Assembly: GCA_036897445.1 (NCBI GenBank)
Contig: JAYMTL010000004.1
Location: 62,001 to 126,000 of the forward strand
Source of the DNA: Pelargonium tetragonum
Lineage: Eukaryota > Streptophyta > Magnoliopsida > Geraniales > Geraniaceae
Length of the DNA: 64,000 bases
Reading direction: 5' to 3'
Shown here in pieces: positions 11,443-25,269 of the stretch (position 1 is its first letter; each line of letters begins with the position of its first letter). The translations under genes were made by a program, and so were the position numbers. The notes beneath the pieces were generated by a model. The model was not told the origin of the DNA and made no database searches. It saw only the letters and a program-made list of their open reading frames with translations.

Positions 11443-14419
11443 AAAAGGGGGCTCCCCTAAAAATTATATAGATACTTTCACTTTTCTAGTCGGGGGATAG
11501 ATTCATTCAGAAGAAGGTAGAGGCTATCCAACGGTTAGTAAAAAGGGACTTATATATCCCCTTCTTTATTTTAGTAGGATTTCCTAAACGTGTTGCTAAC
11601 AATTAAATGAGGGGTAGTTTTTGTCTCCAAACTTCTTATGAAGATAGGGAAAGCGCGTCTTAACCGCAATCCTTATTTATAATATTCCTGAAATATATTA
11701 GGTAAAAAAATCTTAAGAGAGGCTATTACGGCAAACCGATACGGAAAAGTTAAAACTTTCTATTACTTAATTAACTTAATGGATTTAGTTGTAACATAAT
11801 AACATAAATAGGGATACCTGTAGAAACTCTTTAGGTATATAAAAAAGTTTTTGTGTTAGTTAGATAGAGTCCATCCTAGGTTTTCTTAATTTGCACTGCT
11901 TTTTAATGTAATTAAGAATATTCCGGCTGCAATATAGGAACAAAGCCCTCATAGTAAGTAAAGACAATTGCCTTTAATTTGAAATTTCTAAAGACTCCTT
12001 AACCTAATATTATGAATTTCCTTTTGTTAGACTTACTCGTTTGAAAAGAAAAGAAGCTCTTAATTTGCATATGGGTAACCCCAATTAACGAGATAAAACA
12101 TAAAATGACTTTAAAGCTTCCTCCTCCCTTTTAACTAATTTGACTTACTTTACAAGTATTCTATTTGCGAGCGGCATCCTAACTTTATTAAAACTGGGGC
12201 GTAGGATATTCCTATTTATAAGCCAAGAGCAAGATAGGCGCTTAAAAAAACTTTCGTTCGAAGTAACATGAAACTCCGGGAACCTTTTTTATTAATTTAT
12301 TAATCTAGACAAGCTGAAAAAATTTTTGGTACTAAAAAAAAGAAGATGAATCTTCACTCTCAAAGCAAGGATCTTTTTAATTCTTGCATTTTGATGCCTT
12401 ATGTGTGGCTATATAAAAAAACCCTAATATCTGGTAGCCCCGCGGAAGGTTTTATTTATCAAAGAAATTTTAGGTATAAATCTAAAAGACTTTTAAGTTT
12501 TTTTAGTACTCCACCCCCTATTCTTTAAGATTCACTATAGGAAATGCCGGCTATACAATTATACAATAGGGAAAAGTTTTTATCTGCCCAACCAATTCGT
12601 AAAAAAGAAGTCCTTAAATTGTTATCATAGCGAGAAGATTCTTTTACTTTATTCTGTTGTAGGAGGCCATCTATCCCTTTCTTGCCAGGAGGGGTTTTTT
12701 GAAAAGGAATTTGATAGTGCGTGGGCCTAAAATATGTAACTGATGGACTTTTTCTTTTTATAATTGGTTTAGTGTTTTCTACTGAAGTTTTGTAATATAG
12801 TTCCGATAATTTAGTTGCTAGTATTCTGTACTAGATTTAGGGTTCCTTAGTATTAGACACTTTTGTATTTATCCGCCTCTTCTAAATCACCAAGCCCAGC
12901 TTAGATAAAGTAAGTCACAAGGATATTTTTTAAAAGGAGGGGAGTTTTCTTTCTTCTTTCTCGTTCTCGCTTCTTAATACGGCAGCAGCAATTAAAGCAT
13001 CTAAAACAAGGAAAATGCTTAGGAAGTTTCTTTGAAGCTCTCTAAAGCTAAAAATTTAAGGCTAAAGCTAGGAGTCCCTTTCTGAGAAGTTTAGTAAACA
13101 AAGTAAAAACGGGGATTCCTTTAGTAAGAACCTACGCAAAAAGTGAAATTAAAAGAGGTACGTACCAAAAGGTTTAACGCAAGAATTTTTATTAACTTTT
13201 GCATTCCTTGAGCTATCCTTTTATTCTTATTGTCACTTTAATGGCAATCCTTGGGAATTCCTATATCTATAAAGCAAAACTTTCGCTAGGAATTTCTTCA
13301 TAAACCCGTTTAGTTAATAATGTTAATCATGTATTCTCCAATTTCTTTAGGAAGCAACATTTCTTTTCTGAAGTACTCCTACTCGTTATCCAACCAAAAA
13401 GAAAGAGTTTTTTTACCAAAACAGATACATAAAAAAGACTGGAGCCCAAAACTGGGTCTATATTTATATGAAGGATCCCCCTTTTTATTCTTTCTTAATG
13501 CTGTGTTCTCAGTCCTTCCGTATTTTATTAATTAAAGATAGACTCTCCTGGTAGAAGGCTTTTTTAGGATACGCTCTTAAAGTCTTTAGTGAGTGACCCA
13601 GTTCCCTTGTAAGCAATAAGAACTATACTATACGTTTTCTCTCTTTCACGAGTTATAGTTATTATTTTCCAGGGGACTTTTAACTGCCAGGGCGACCCAT
13701 GTGTTATCTCTAAACTTCAGCAAGTACACAATATAAAGCATAAAAAAAGGGCTGCAGTAAAGAAAAAAGTCTCGGTGCATCTAAATTACCTATTCCTTTG
13801 AATGAAGTGCCTTAGAAAGCTCACTTTTGGTCTATAATAAGGAGTAATATCGACTAGACAAGTTCCTAAACTATGAAAACAATTAGCCATCAATACAAAC
13901 TCTGGCTTTCGGAGAATCCCGGGATTAAAGCCCGAAATTATCTGAATATTTATTACGGTTAAGTTCAAGGCAAAGCCTTTTCAAAATACCAAACAAAAGG
14001 AGTCCTTTATTGAGTACTTAACCTTAGACTCTTCTTAACAAATTCTAAAACATCTTGTAAAGGTACCCATTTTTAGTTAAAAGAAAGGGAACCCAAAAAC
14101 GAGTAAGGTTTCTTTTACTTTTTAGTCATGCAGTGGTGTAGGTAAGAACTGGACAATATTTGTATGTAATCACGGAATCCTTTGTATAATAAAATTGTGT
14201 TTTGGGTTTTTTACCCTTTTTTGTAGCTATTTCACCCTATAAAATTGGAGATTCTCCGTGGGCTAAAAAAGTGGATCGCATTAGTACAAAAAGGGTGTAA
14301 GAAATTGCAGAGGTAAAATGCAATTTCAACAACAGATTGTGATTTGAAGCATTTATACTTATATAGAGGCCCCCAAGTATTCTACAACTACAGTTAATAA
14401 AAACGAAACTTAATTGAAT

Positions 14420-14446
14420 AAAAGCCGCGGGTTCAAGTCCAACCAA
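14420..14446 (+). pseudogene. T-arm-like relic
   Basis: GGTTCAAGTCC at 14430-14440 is a perfect T-loop/B-box match. The T stem is poor, and neither an anticodon arm nor an acceptor stem can be drawn upstream. It is interpreted as a fragment or a chance match; the number of such matches in the window is what makes it notable. Confidence 0.25.
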
Positions 14447-14719
14447 AGAGCTTCCGCTTTCTAAAAATCTATAAAGACTCCACTTTTCCGCCTTATTTTT
14501 AGAATTTCGCGCTTGTTTCTTGGCTCGCGTGTTTTTAGATCTTGTATTCAGAATTTACACAATGACTCATTACGGAAATTACTTAGTTTCACTTTCTTCA
14601 TCTTTGAATTTCACTCCAAATTCCGAATACTAGAGTTAGAGTTTCATAACACTTCTACTAAGGAAAGGAGAAAACCCCCACCTTGTAAACTTGTAAAAGA
14701 GCTCCGAGCACCCCTTTAA

Positions 14720-16060
14720 ATTAAAAGAGAAGTTTCCCTCTCTTGACTTAATCCCAAAATAGTCAGATTCTTACAAAAAAAATTTTGTACAAATTAGGCA
14801 CTTTGTAGGGCCCACAAAAGCAACTCAAACCTCTTTTTATTATACTTTTCTACATTTTAAGAAAAGATTTTTTTTTTTGGCGAAGAAAGATAAAACAAGT
14901 TTTTTCTATCTATAGCCCTTACCTTTAGGGATTGAAAACCCAGAAACAAACGGAACAACAAGTAAACAAACTCCTACTCACACCCTCTATATTTACCCAA
15001 ACCTTGAGACTCTAAAACAAGAGTCAAATTCCTTTCTAAAAGGTTTAGGGCTTACTTTTAGGAAAAAGACAGCTTAATTAAGAGGACTTCCCCGTTCAGG
15101 GTTTTTTAACTTTATAAACTAAACCGGAAGGAGTCTAAAATAGAAGGACCCTTTATCTTGTAAAACCCTATAGTAAACTTCCCCTCTTTACCTCTTAGAA
15201 CCTATAAAACAGGTATACTTTTATTGTAGTTATAGTAAACTTATTTATAAACTTAGAGAGTTCCTCTTAAGAAAACTAGAACAATTAAACTTAAGAACAA
15301 TAGATAATACGGGTTCTCCTGGCTTAAGACTGGGTATTACTAGTTCTTTTTCTAAGGATAAAATACATTATAGACCAAAAACCTCTATAAAACAATCTAA
15401 CTCTCTCTATTTTCTTAATCCCCTAAACAAAAAAATTAACATTAAACTTCTTTAGCTCTAAAAAAGCGAAATTCCGTAACTTCATTTACTTGCTGTAAAC
15501 TCCTTAACTTTAATTCCTTGGAAAGGGTCTCTTAATTATTCACCCAAGACTGGGTTCTATATCTCATTAGTTGAAACAAGAATTCTTACTTTGAATAAAA
15601 TGAAAGCAGATTTATTTAAATTTCTTGCTGGAAAGCTTCAAAAAAGAGCATAGAAACCTTAACCTTGACAAGTCTCATACGCGCTTTATACTATTTCCAG
15701 AAGCAAACAAGGGCTTAGTTCCTTATATTCTAGATATCTAAAGACCCCGGATTAGTTACTTTATAAACTTGTACCTTGCTCAGTAAAAATTTGACTTACT
15801 TACAATCCTCTTGCCCAGTTAACTATAACGTAAAAGTTTCTACCTCGACAAAGATAGTATGACTACCAGACCTCCCTTTTGTCAGAACCCCCCTCTTAAA
15901 TCTTTTAAATACGAAAACTTTAAAGGAAATCTTAATCTTAATTTTGTAGATAGTCTTACTTTTTACCTGCCAGAAATCCTATTGTATTATTCCTTATCTG
16001 AGTAAGTGGTTCTTAGTTAACAAAGAGCAAAGCTTATAGAATAGAATCCGGGTCAGTTTA
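14720..16060. other. Domain with C over G strand bias
   Basis: The plus strand is rich in A, C and T (words such as TTACTTGC, CCCTAAAC, CTTACTTTT). The motif persists at lower density, for example TTGAGACTCTAAAACAAGAG near 15002, which also contains a small stem (GACTCT...AGAGTC). An 11-T run lies at 14868-14878. No frame reaches 60 codons and no RNA gene is seen. Bias returns toward G after about 16100. Confidence 0.4.
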
Positions 16061-16077
16061 CGGAGTACAGTAACAGA

Positions 16078-16102
16078 GTAAGACACAGGTTCTAATCCCA
16101 AA
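16078..16102 (+). pseudogene. T-arm-like relic of the GTAARACA family
   Basis: GTAAGACACA is followed by GGTTCTAATCCCAAA. It is one base from the B-box pattern and collinear with 2896, 24053, 26049 and 26657. Only the 3' half of a tRNA-like shape can be seen. Confidence 0.35.
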
Positions 16103-16924
16103 GCACTTATAGGTAAGACTAAGAAAGATATATCTCCTTATTAGGAATCCCCTAACCCTTAAGGATACTAAAAAAGGGTAGCGTATAGTAAAGCACTAAG
16201 ATACAGACTTAATTTAGGTAATACACGATTCTAACCGGGTTTCTTCAGCAAAGAATAAGGTTCGCTCCAGAGAAGCTTATTAAAAGAATGCCCCCTTTCT
16301 AGAAACAATTACAAGAGATTCCGAATTTAAAGAAGGATCCCCCGCAGTAAATTAATCCTAGCCTCTATTAGATTTAGTAGATATAAAACAATAAGCAGAG
16401 TCCCTTGGGTAACAAAAAATCAGACAAATAAGTTTGAATTCTTCACGAAGTATCTGCAAAACGTAACATATATTTTATAGAGTTGGGCTAGTATATACTT
16501 AGTAAGACGAGACTTTGGAAGTGGCAATCTTACTAGATAATAAGGTGATCCCAGATAGGGAAAACCCCTCTTTTATACTTCCCTTACTTAGTATACTGAC
16601 TTAAACAAGAAGCTTTTTGGATAACTTCTATCTTGTAAAACCCTTTTTAACTGGATCCAGGAAGATAAGAAAACTCCCCCTGCTTCTTTATATTTACTCA
16701 ATTTTTAGATCTTGCTAACTAGAATCAGGGGCCGCATTTCAGGAGGATTTGCCTTTTTACCCCCGAGGATAGGGATTAAAATAGAAAATATCAGAAGATT
16801 TTCTCGCTTTTTTATTTATTAGTAATATCCAAATGAGGATAAGATTTTGTTGTTTATCCGAAACCGGGTAAACCTAAGCAAGTTTATTATATACCATAAA
16901 GCAGGGCTCTACGGTATCCCTTTA

Positions 16925-16939
16925 AAATGAAAGAGAGGT
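16925..16939 (+). repeat. AAATGAAAGAGAGGT repeat, copy 1
   Basis: The same 15 bases occur at 24753-24767. In each copy YTCG follows directly, making a GAGAGGTYTCG purine/pyrimidine motif. A shorter relative, TTAAATGAGAGGTCCCG, lies near 10121. This shows that some motif copies share ancestry beyond the motif itself. Confidence 0.55.
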
Positions 16940-19900
16940 CTCGTTTAAGGAAATTTTTAACTCAAGTAAACAGGAACTCTTTTAGCTTTTAGAAAAAATT
17001 ATTAAGTAATGAGATCTAAATTAGAGTTCCCCTTTACTATAGAATAGTCGAGGACTAAGGCATACTTGAAATGAAAGAATCCTTATAATTATCTATTTTA
17101 AGACTTACCTTATATGTTGTAGTAGCAACTAGAACCTAGGCACTTTTTTGTATTAAGACTTTAGAAATTCCTTATTTAGTTATCACAAAAGGAGTAGATT
17201 CTCAAATTCTAAAAAAGGTACAAGAACTTAATCTAAATCTTATAGGGAGGCCGCGGGTTCTGAAATCGAGATATATAGATATAGTACAGCCCTGGGTTAG
17301 TCGTTGGCTAGTTAGGGTAGGAGCTCCCTATTTTTTTTTACAGAGGAGGTTAGAAAAAGTAGGGACTTTGATTGCATTACCCGTGTAAAAATTAAGAATA
17401 GCTACTTGTTAACTGGGTATCTCTGCCCCCAAATTTTGTTGCTTTAGAACCTGTTATACAAAATTCGATTCTATGTTGGTTTAACCCAAAGGAGTCCTTT
17501 TTATAGAATGCAGAAAAAGGTATAACCGACCCCTTATATTTCCTTGCAAGTTAGTACTTAGGGATCTACTAAAAATAAAAACTGCTATTATTTTATAGAG
17601 GATTCACTGTGAGGGCATAAAACTGAAATTCTAGCCTACCGTTTCACAGCACCCTTATTTAGTACTTTTATAAATCTCCCTCGCTCTGCTACAGTCAGGT
17701 ACACTAACTATCCCAGGTCCTCTAAGGCGCTCTGTCTTCTGTATACCAAAAATAACTAAAGGAACTGTTCAGATATTTAGGTCTGGGACTAGAAAAGCGG
17801 AATTAGATATATAAGCAAGATTATGCCAGTTAAATAATAAAGAATCAAAAGGAACAGTACAGCTTATCAAAGAATAATTTTACTAATGTTATAAAGGTCT
17901 AATTCAATTTAGTTGCTAATAAGTGAGGACTTTAATAACGCGGTTTAAGGTTTCGTATACATATGTTTTAAAGGGGTTCTAATTTTAATTAATTCTACTC
18001 TTGGTACAAACAAAGGCTTCCGTGATTGTTTTAGATTCTTCTTAGTCTAATAGGCTAAGCCCTGTAATAGATATTCGCAGGTTCTAGATTTACAACTTTT
18101 AAATTAAGGAGGGGGTCTAAATAACAATAGAACTTCTTTCAAGCGGACATTCCTTTGGCTGAAGACTCTTAGCTTTAAATCCAAGTTTAAACTATAAAAG
18201 TAAGTTCAAGCAGGACGGGTCCTCTTTATTTTACTATGCGATAATTTTTACAGAATATCCTGATATAAAAAAGTCAAAGGCAAGCTAAGCGGTTTGGTTA
18301 GGTTTACGCTACTAGACTAGAAAATATCCTCGAGTTTCCTTAGTTTGGTACTGCTTTCATTTTAAGTTTGCAGCTTACATATCAAGGGTATCTTCTACGG
18401 ACTTAATAATACCGGTTCCCTTTTTATCCCTTTTTAGAACGCTCGGCCGGAAAAGGGGGCACCTGTATTATCTACTCGTGGGTAAACCTAGAATTGGTAC
18501 GTAATTGGGCAATTTTTTTAGGGGTCTAACAAACTTGTAAGGGCTGTCCTAGAAGATCAACTCTTAAGTCAATGAAACGCCCTTTTATCTTTTATTTACT
18601 AGTATCTGAGACTCACTTACGCGACTCACATTTTTTGAACTGTAGTCTATTCTTCATATTCTAATGATAAAGGTCCCTTTTTATTAAAGATTTTTGAGTG
18701 CAAGAAAAAGGATTCGTGTTATTTTTGGGTATCCATATAAAATGAGAATTATCAAGCAAGAAACTCGTTTGTTAGGTCCAAGTGGAATTCCTTTCAAGTT
18801 TCTTTTTTAATTATCTGCGTAGAAATAGACTCTAAAAACCACCCACTAATAAAGTCTAGCAGTAGTAAAACTTTCTATGCAATGTACTCACCTTCTTTAT
18901 AATTTATTTAGTGAGCAGCTTTTTCTGTTGAGAATACGGGCAAAACAAAATAGAATTTTCAATGAAAAATTTCTTTAGACTTAGAACTGGGTGGGAGCTC
19001 CTTATCTAAAAGATACCTTGCATACATACACATTTTATCGGATAAAGCTTTTTAGTTAATTAGAATTGTAGTGTAACGGATAGTAAGAAATAAAGGGAGT
19101 TTCGACTATTAAGACACGGGATCCTAAAATTTAGGAGTTTTTTTGGTTTTATATACTGAGTTCAGGACTGATCGTTTAGGTTTGTTTCTAACAAGTAGTA
19201 ATACCCTTTTGCCATCTTATATTTTACTTATTAATGAGTTCTAGGAGTATCCGTTTAAAGCTCCTATAGATCGGTTTTATAGCTTTTCTGGATTTTAGAT
19301 TCCTCTCCAATATTCCATAGTAAGGCGCGTTGTAGCTTCATTTAAAAAAGGAAATCCGCTAATTTCCTTAAAACTTGCAAGCCTTGCACGGGATTATTAT
19401 AACTCTATATGCTCTAATCCCATAAGGACCTTGTTATTATTACTCAGTATATTCCTTTTCTATCGTCGCCGCATTAAATTGCGCGTAGGACTCCCTTATC
19501 TGCCACGGGTTTATAGTAGCTAAATTTAAGCTTCCCTAGTTTTTTAGGAACCCTTTCTATTCTAGAATAAAGAGAATACGTGTCGTAGTACTTCCTTAAA
19601 AAGGACTTTGAGGAAATTCATTTTATATAGTAAAAACTTCAGTAAATCTCGAAAAATGGCTGGCTCATATTATATAGCACGAAAATCTTATCTTAATAGA
19701 ACGCGTTTTAAATAATTAATAAATACAAAAATTGGCTCATTGCCGGCAGGGGTTTTAATATTTAGTTAAGCTGCAGGTAAATAATCGTACGTATGGAAAC
19801 ACTTACAAAAGTATAGGTTTCCTAATTATCATTATCTTATCATCTGTTACAAAAGCTAGTAAATAGAATCTCCCTTCAGCAGCATAGGAAGCAATGCTTT

Positions 19901-20860
19901 ACTAAACTAAAAGGAAGCCCAATACTGGAATTTTTATACTATAATATTGGACTCTCCTTCAGTAAACAGCGGATATCTTTTTGGTCTTTTTCCGTTCAGG
20001 AGCCTCTCAAGGATACCCAATTTCTTTATCAACAAGGTATACGTTATAGATAATGATAATCCTTCAATTAAGTAAGGTTTTTTGTACCATAACTAAAACT
20101 CTTTAAAAAGCAACTTATTCAATATTAAAATTCCGCCTGTTGCCTCGCTTATTTAACTCTACCTTTAAGTTTTCTCTTGTCTTTCCTATATGAGGGAAGT
20201 GGTAAGTCGTCGGCTTTTGTCTAAAATATTTAAGTTAAATGTAAAAACGCGCGTAAAGAATTGAAATAGAATGTCGTTATGATGAACAAAATCTCTGATA
20301 GGGCTATTCCCTATTTAAATTAAGGAACCGCTTTTATGAGGACTTTCTTTTCCTAAAGTGTAATGCAGAAAAAGTTTTAACTTATATAGCAGGTAGTAGG
20401 GGTATCTACAATAGCTACAGCTGCATTATAAAATCACAAAGAGTCCACTCTAAGGTTACACCTAAATATCTTTCCGTATCAGCAGTTTTTAAACTTTTAA
20501 GCCTAAGATTAAAAGGGGACTCTAAATATAAAAAGCCTTTGTACCTAAGCTCTCTAGTTAGGATAAGAGACTCGTCCAACCTTTTTCTTGGTGGAAGGAT
20601 CCGTAACAGCGTTATGTTCTATATTAAGGAAGGGATCCCCCTCTTTATACAGCCCCTTCCTGAAAGCAAGTAAAAGCATAGGGAATCTAAATAGCTCTAG
20701 GGTTTTCTGTTCAAGGATTTCTCAAGCTTTCTAACCCTTTTTGTCGCCACTATATGTTTTTGGTTATGGTATATGGATAAACTTAATTCGTAAATCAAGA
20801 AATTTTGCCAAACCTCTATCGTTAATGAGATATTAAGGATACTCTTTTTTCTTACTGAAC

Positions 20861-20905
20861 TGCTCCCTCGTAGCTCAGGGTGTAGTATACTCCATCCTCA
20901 AATTA
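20861..20905 (+). pseudogene. D-arm-like relic (A-box match)
   Basis: TAGCTCAGGG at 20871-20880 followed by TGTAG is a good match to the tRNA D-arm/A-box start (TAGCTCAGnnGG). The expected second half of the D stem (GAGC) is absent, and no T-arm lies at the correct distance. A decayed 5' half or a chance match is possible. Confidence 0.25.
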
Positions 20906-23900
20906 ATAAGAAATTCCCAAAATTCCTGATTAGAACTGGTAATAGCAATAGAAATTTGTGCAAGAAACTCCTATTCTAGTTTATAGGATCTATGAAAAGT
21001 CCTATTCTCACTTGTTGATGTTTCCGCTGAAAGAGATCTCGTGTAGCTGCCTTATTCTTAAAAACACACTGCATCTTCCTTGTGCTGTTACTACAAAAGG
21101 CCTATCAATAGCTGTAAAAGAATCCTTATAAGTCTAAGTTCCATTAGCTTCTTTACGCATCAAGACAAAGGGAGTAAGAAAAAACTTCTTTATATCTATC
21201 TATTCTATGCATTGATTGTTATACTTGACTGCTAAACGAATACAAGAAAATCTACAAAACACGCAAAATAAAGTATCTAAATCTTCTAGGTACAACAGCG
21301 GGGGAAAATACAGCACTAATCAAGATGTAGAAAAGTCACCGTTGATACTGAAGTGTAGAAATCCAACTTTTGAAAGCATATCTTAAAACCTCTTTCTTAC
21401 TCTATTTTATATAGAAGAGAGTCAATCTACAGCAAGAGTGTCTGGTACCTACTTTTTAGATTAAGGTCGATATACCCTTACCTTAGCGGGCTATTCCGAG
21501 AAAAAGGTGCCTCTTTAATATGGACTAAGAGATACGCTGGTAGCTAAGATTTTTGTTCTTTAAAACTATATGTGGACTTACCCATGAATGATATCACAAG
21601 ATTAACAAGTTATTTATTAAAGGTTTATTTTATGCAGAATAAAAAGGAGCCTAAATTCTTTCTATAGTGGGTCTCTAAAGCAAATAAGGAGAAGCTAAAG
21701 TAAGATGTTTTGTAAAGGTAATTTTCCAGGAGCAAGGGCCTTACTGAGATTCTGGGTTACATAAACAAAAATCTTTACAAGTTTGAATATATAGTTATGC
21801 TTGGGCCCCTCTTGTAAAGTCCCGGGCTGTGCTTTTACTCTATCTGCAGGAAAACTTATAAACTTAAAAGTTCCTGTTGTAGGGCACTCTCTAAAGCTAT
21901 ACAAATAGGAGGCTTCTTTCTTCTCATGCTACTGACCGAGCTAAAGCACTAGAAAGAAATTTGTAATAAGCTAGCCAAGAGAACTTCGTGAAAAAGCCCC
22001 TTTTCTTATTTGAGCCTTAGTTTGAAAAATTTTGACTTTAGACTCTACTTTATTAGTGGTCTCTTCTCTTACGGGAGATTTCAAAATGGGTAATTTAGTA
22101 TATAGATTATATCCAGTAAATGCAAACAAAAGCTTCCGTCTTATGGTAAAAAGGGGCACAAGGGATTTTAGTGGCAGAACATGGGATAAGTTCTCGTTCT
22201 TTTACTTTTAACTGGACTTTCTTCCCCATATTTCTAGTATTTAGTTTTGATCTAGGGTACAAAAGTCTTGTATTTAGTATAAAAGCCTGTTAAAAAGTAG
22301 TTTACATGAAATAGGGTGGAAATACCCCTAATATTAACAGGGAATTCCTGATATTGGGAAAGCTAATTTTTTGAGCAAGAGTTTTTATTAAAGTATATCA
22401 TGGGAACGCCTAAAGTCAAAATAGAAAGTCCAGGAGGGATACACTAGAGTTTCCTTTAAATTAACGGGATCCCGGTTTAATATCTTTCCTCTCTTGTATT
22501 TCATTTATTAATTATTTAAGATTTAGCTTTTACATTTTTGCTTCTTAGAGCATCTTTGTTTATTACACTTATAAGGTAAGGGGTAGCTGTTCTAACTAAA
22601 ACACTTTATATCTCATTCCATAAAATCTAACTTATAATAGCGTTCGGGATAAATCTTTCTTTAAATATCCTGGCTACCTATTCACCTTGAAAGACCCTGC
22701 AAAAAGTAAGACTCAAAAGCAAGGCAAAAGCCTAGAAAAGTACTAAATCCTTTTGACCATTCCGTGATATCATATCCTTTTAATTAGCGACTCTCTTATA
22801 TCTTTTCTTTTGTAGATTTAAGTCCTATAAAAAACCTTTTCAGTATTAAGTTCTTTATAATGCTGCTTTTTTAGACCCCAGAGTTCCGACTATTAGGGCA
22901 GCTCAAAAACTCCTAAAAAATAGAAATTGGGTACACATAAGAAAATGTGGGAAGACTCATAGGAGAGACTCTAAAAACTAAGATCTCAGGAGCTTTCTTA
23001 ATGTATAAAAGAAACTTCATCTACTAAATGAAACACTATCTAAGTCCTTTTACAGATAACAGATAGTGGGTTAGTGTAATACTAAAGTCCTTTGCATTAT
23101 ACCTATAACTAAAACTCCCTTTTTACTAGAGAAAGTTTTGAAAGGAATCGAAGCTAACCTAAAAAGGGCCTAGTTCTAAAGCTTATAAGTCGTTTCGAAA
23201 ATACAGGACAACCTAAACTCGTTTATAAGATATGATATATAATATAAGTATCCAGTACAGGTAACAGAAAAAAATTTTGGAAACATTTTCAAAAGGTACC
23301 TCCAAGGAACTCTATTTATTAATGTTTCAGGGATTCCTAGTCGAAAGAAGATTCCTGTAAATCGGATTTTCATCATTTTAATATAAGGTAATCCACAAAT
23401 AGAAATACGGCTCTAAAGTCTAGTATATACCTCCTCCGTTATTCTTCACTTTTTAATACTGTAGGATTAAGTCCATTAAAGTAAGTATACTTTATTAGTT
23501 GCCTTTCTGGGGACTTCTTTTCCAGCTGCGGGTCTATAAAGAATTAGAGATTTAGGGGTTGCATTCCGATTTTATGTATTTTATAAGACCTAGACATTGT
23601 AAAGAGAATTTGACTTGTGTAAGAGAGGCGTAGTTCCGAAGAAAAGCTTAGGAGTTAAGAAACGTAGTCTGAATAAGTATGCTACAGATACATAGTAGTA
23701 ACATTACAGAAAAAGTTTTTGTTAAGAAACAAGATATACCTCAGCATAAAGAGTACAACTAAGACAGGTATAAGAGCTTATAGGGAAGGTGTCACCTAAG
23801 AGGTGTAAGAGTTAGGTTACAAGGAGGTTTTTGACTCTTAATTGTTAGTGTATCTCTTTATAGCTTTCGGAATTCTGGTATGCCTTAGGATAGGGATTCC

Positions 23901-24037
23901 CGCCTATTTATCTTTTTCCGCATTTAAGTCTTAGTTTTGCAAGGCACAAAAAGCTTTTGTCAGAGCCTCTTGATTTTTGTTATTAATTAGCATCTTGCAT
24001 TTTTAATAAGTACAAGATCTTTTTCGTTTTCAATTTA

Positions 24038-24077
24038 CTCGGTAAAGCATCGGTAAAACAAGGGTTTAAATCTCATA
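24038..24077 (+). pseudogene. Shortened tRNA-like relic
   Basis: CTCGGTAAAGCATCGG resembles the end of a D arm and the start of an anticodon stem. GTAAAACAAGGG and a T-loop-like TTTAAATCTC follow almost at once. A normal tRNA has 27 nucleotides between base 26 and the T loop; here there are about 15, as if the anticodon arm were missing. The 3' part belongs to the family at 2896, 16078, 26049 and 26657. Confidence 0.35.
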
Positions 24078-24752
24078 GAAATTTTGGTTTTAACAAGAGA
24101 AACAATTTCAGAAGTTTTTGACATTTAAGGAAGGCACAATTAGATCTAAGTAGGACTTTTAAAAGAAAGATACTTATCCTTTTAGTTATATTTGGTGTCA
24201 GAATTTTATCTTAATACGCTATAACTAGATAGGAAACATGTAAACTATGTGATTTCCTTTTAATTCTACAATTTATGGAATGACTCAATTCACACTGAGA
24301 TAAAAGTTTTAGTCAAGAAATTCTCGTGAAATTCTTTTTAGTTAAGTTGAGTGTGAAAACTTATTCATTTTAAGAGGTGTATTTCCCTTTAAATGTATCT
24401 AGGAGGAAGCCCGGATTATAGATATCCTCTATTCTAGGCTTCTTCTTGATCTGGAACAAATTACTGAATTTTCTAGTCCTTACCAGCTTGCTTTTCTTAA
24501 AGAGTCTTCCTATCTTAGGTATTATCTAGTTGTGGATCCTACCTTTTTACTTGAGTTCGCACGAACGAAATAGAAGTCCAATGATCCCAGATATCACAGG
24601 GTGTTTGGAACCTGTGTGTTGGCTTTTGAAAAGTTAGTGTGATGCAATTTAAAGGATTTCAGTAGAGAGAATTTATAGACTACTTACTAGAACTAAAAGC
24701 ACAATATTTAGCTAAAAGTTCTTGTAATAGGTTTTTACAAGGTTTACTTCTT

Positions 24753-24767
24753 AAATGAAAGAGAGGT
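24753..24767 (+). repeat. AAATGAAAGAGAGGT repeat, copy 2
   Basis: Exact 15-base match to 16925-16939, in the same orientation 7.8 kb away. It is followed by TTCGAACC. Confidence 0.55.
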
Positions 24768-25269
24768 TTCGAACCAACGCGCGTAGCTGTCAAAATTAGG
24801 TGCAATGTTTTTTTTTGAATCAAAACATAAATATCTTTTCTTTTTAAGTTAAGAGAGTCAGTAAACAGTACATTAAGTAAAACAAGGGGACTGTATAAAG
24901 ATCAATTATCTTTCTATAAAAAGGGCTCTTTAAATGTGATAAGCTTTCTTCTTTATATGTCCTATCGCACCGCTTAGTCTCCATGTAGAATTACATGTTA
25001 ACTAAAAATTTCGGAGAAAGTAACTCACTGTAAAACTCGCCTAATCAAAAGGGGAGGGAGACAGTTAAAACTAACGAAAGTGCTTTATACTCTAGAATGA
25101 AAAGAAACCCTTCCTTACAAATTAATGTATTTAACTAGAATCTATAAGGAGAAATTCTGTCTGGCACGCTCAGAATAAGATATATATATACATGTTTATC
25201 ATCCCCTTCTTAAATAAAAGCCTAACTCATATCAAATAAAGCTTTATTTAGACTTAGTAAGATCCCGCG

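Larger units (their letters stand above)
9501..14719. other. Motif-dense AT-rich DNA, no gene found
   Basis: The purine/pyrimidine motif is regular here, for example AGGGG-GCT-CCCCT at 11446-11458 and GGGGATTCCT at 13111. A C7 run follows GGTA at 11109-11115. Frames of 60-71 codons (12346, 13320, 13786 minus, 14237 minus, 14513) are of chance length and overlap the motif, which is not what selected coding sequence would do. A phrase reminiscent of the small-subunit rRNA 530 loop at 12981 was rejected. Confidence 0.5.
16061..25260. other. Motif-dense AT-rich DNA, no gene found
   Basis: This is the longest representative stretch. In 20297-20700 I count about ten purine/pyrimidine motifs (20297, 20336, 20395, 20438, 20511, 20565, 20594, 20629, 20678 and one at 20700), a mean spacing near 45 bp. 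The best is the palindrome CGGGATCCCG at 22465-22474. Three minus-strand frames of 62-69 codons (21695, 21971, 23176) are of chance length. tRNA-like pieces occur at 16078, 20871 and 24038. Confidence 0.5.

Noticed and set aside
12981-12998. GGCAGCAGCAATTAAAGC, reminiscent of the small-subunit rRNA 530 loop
   Set aside because: The match is too short, and no other conserved rRNA segments are found around it.
25180-25195. TA microsatellite
   Set aside because: Only about a dozen bases of TA repeat, expected at this composition.
16061-25260. CRISPR-like regular spacing of short hairpins
   Set aside because: Repeat sequences are not conserved, spacing is irregular (about 30-75 bp) and there are no cas genes.
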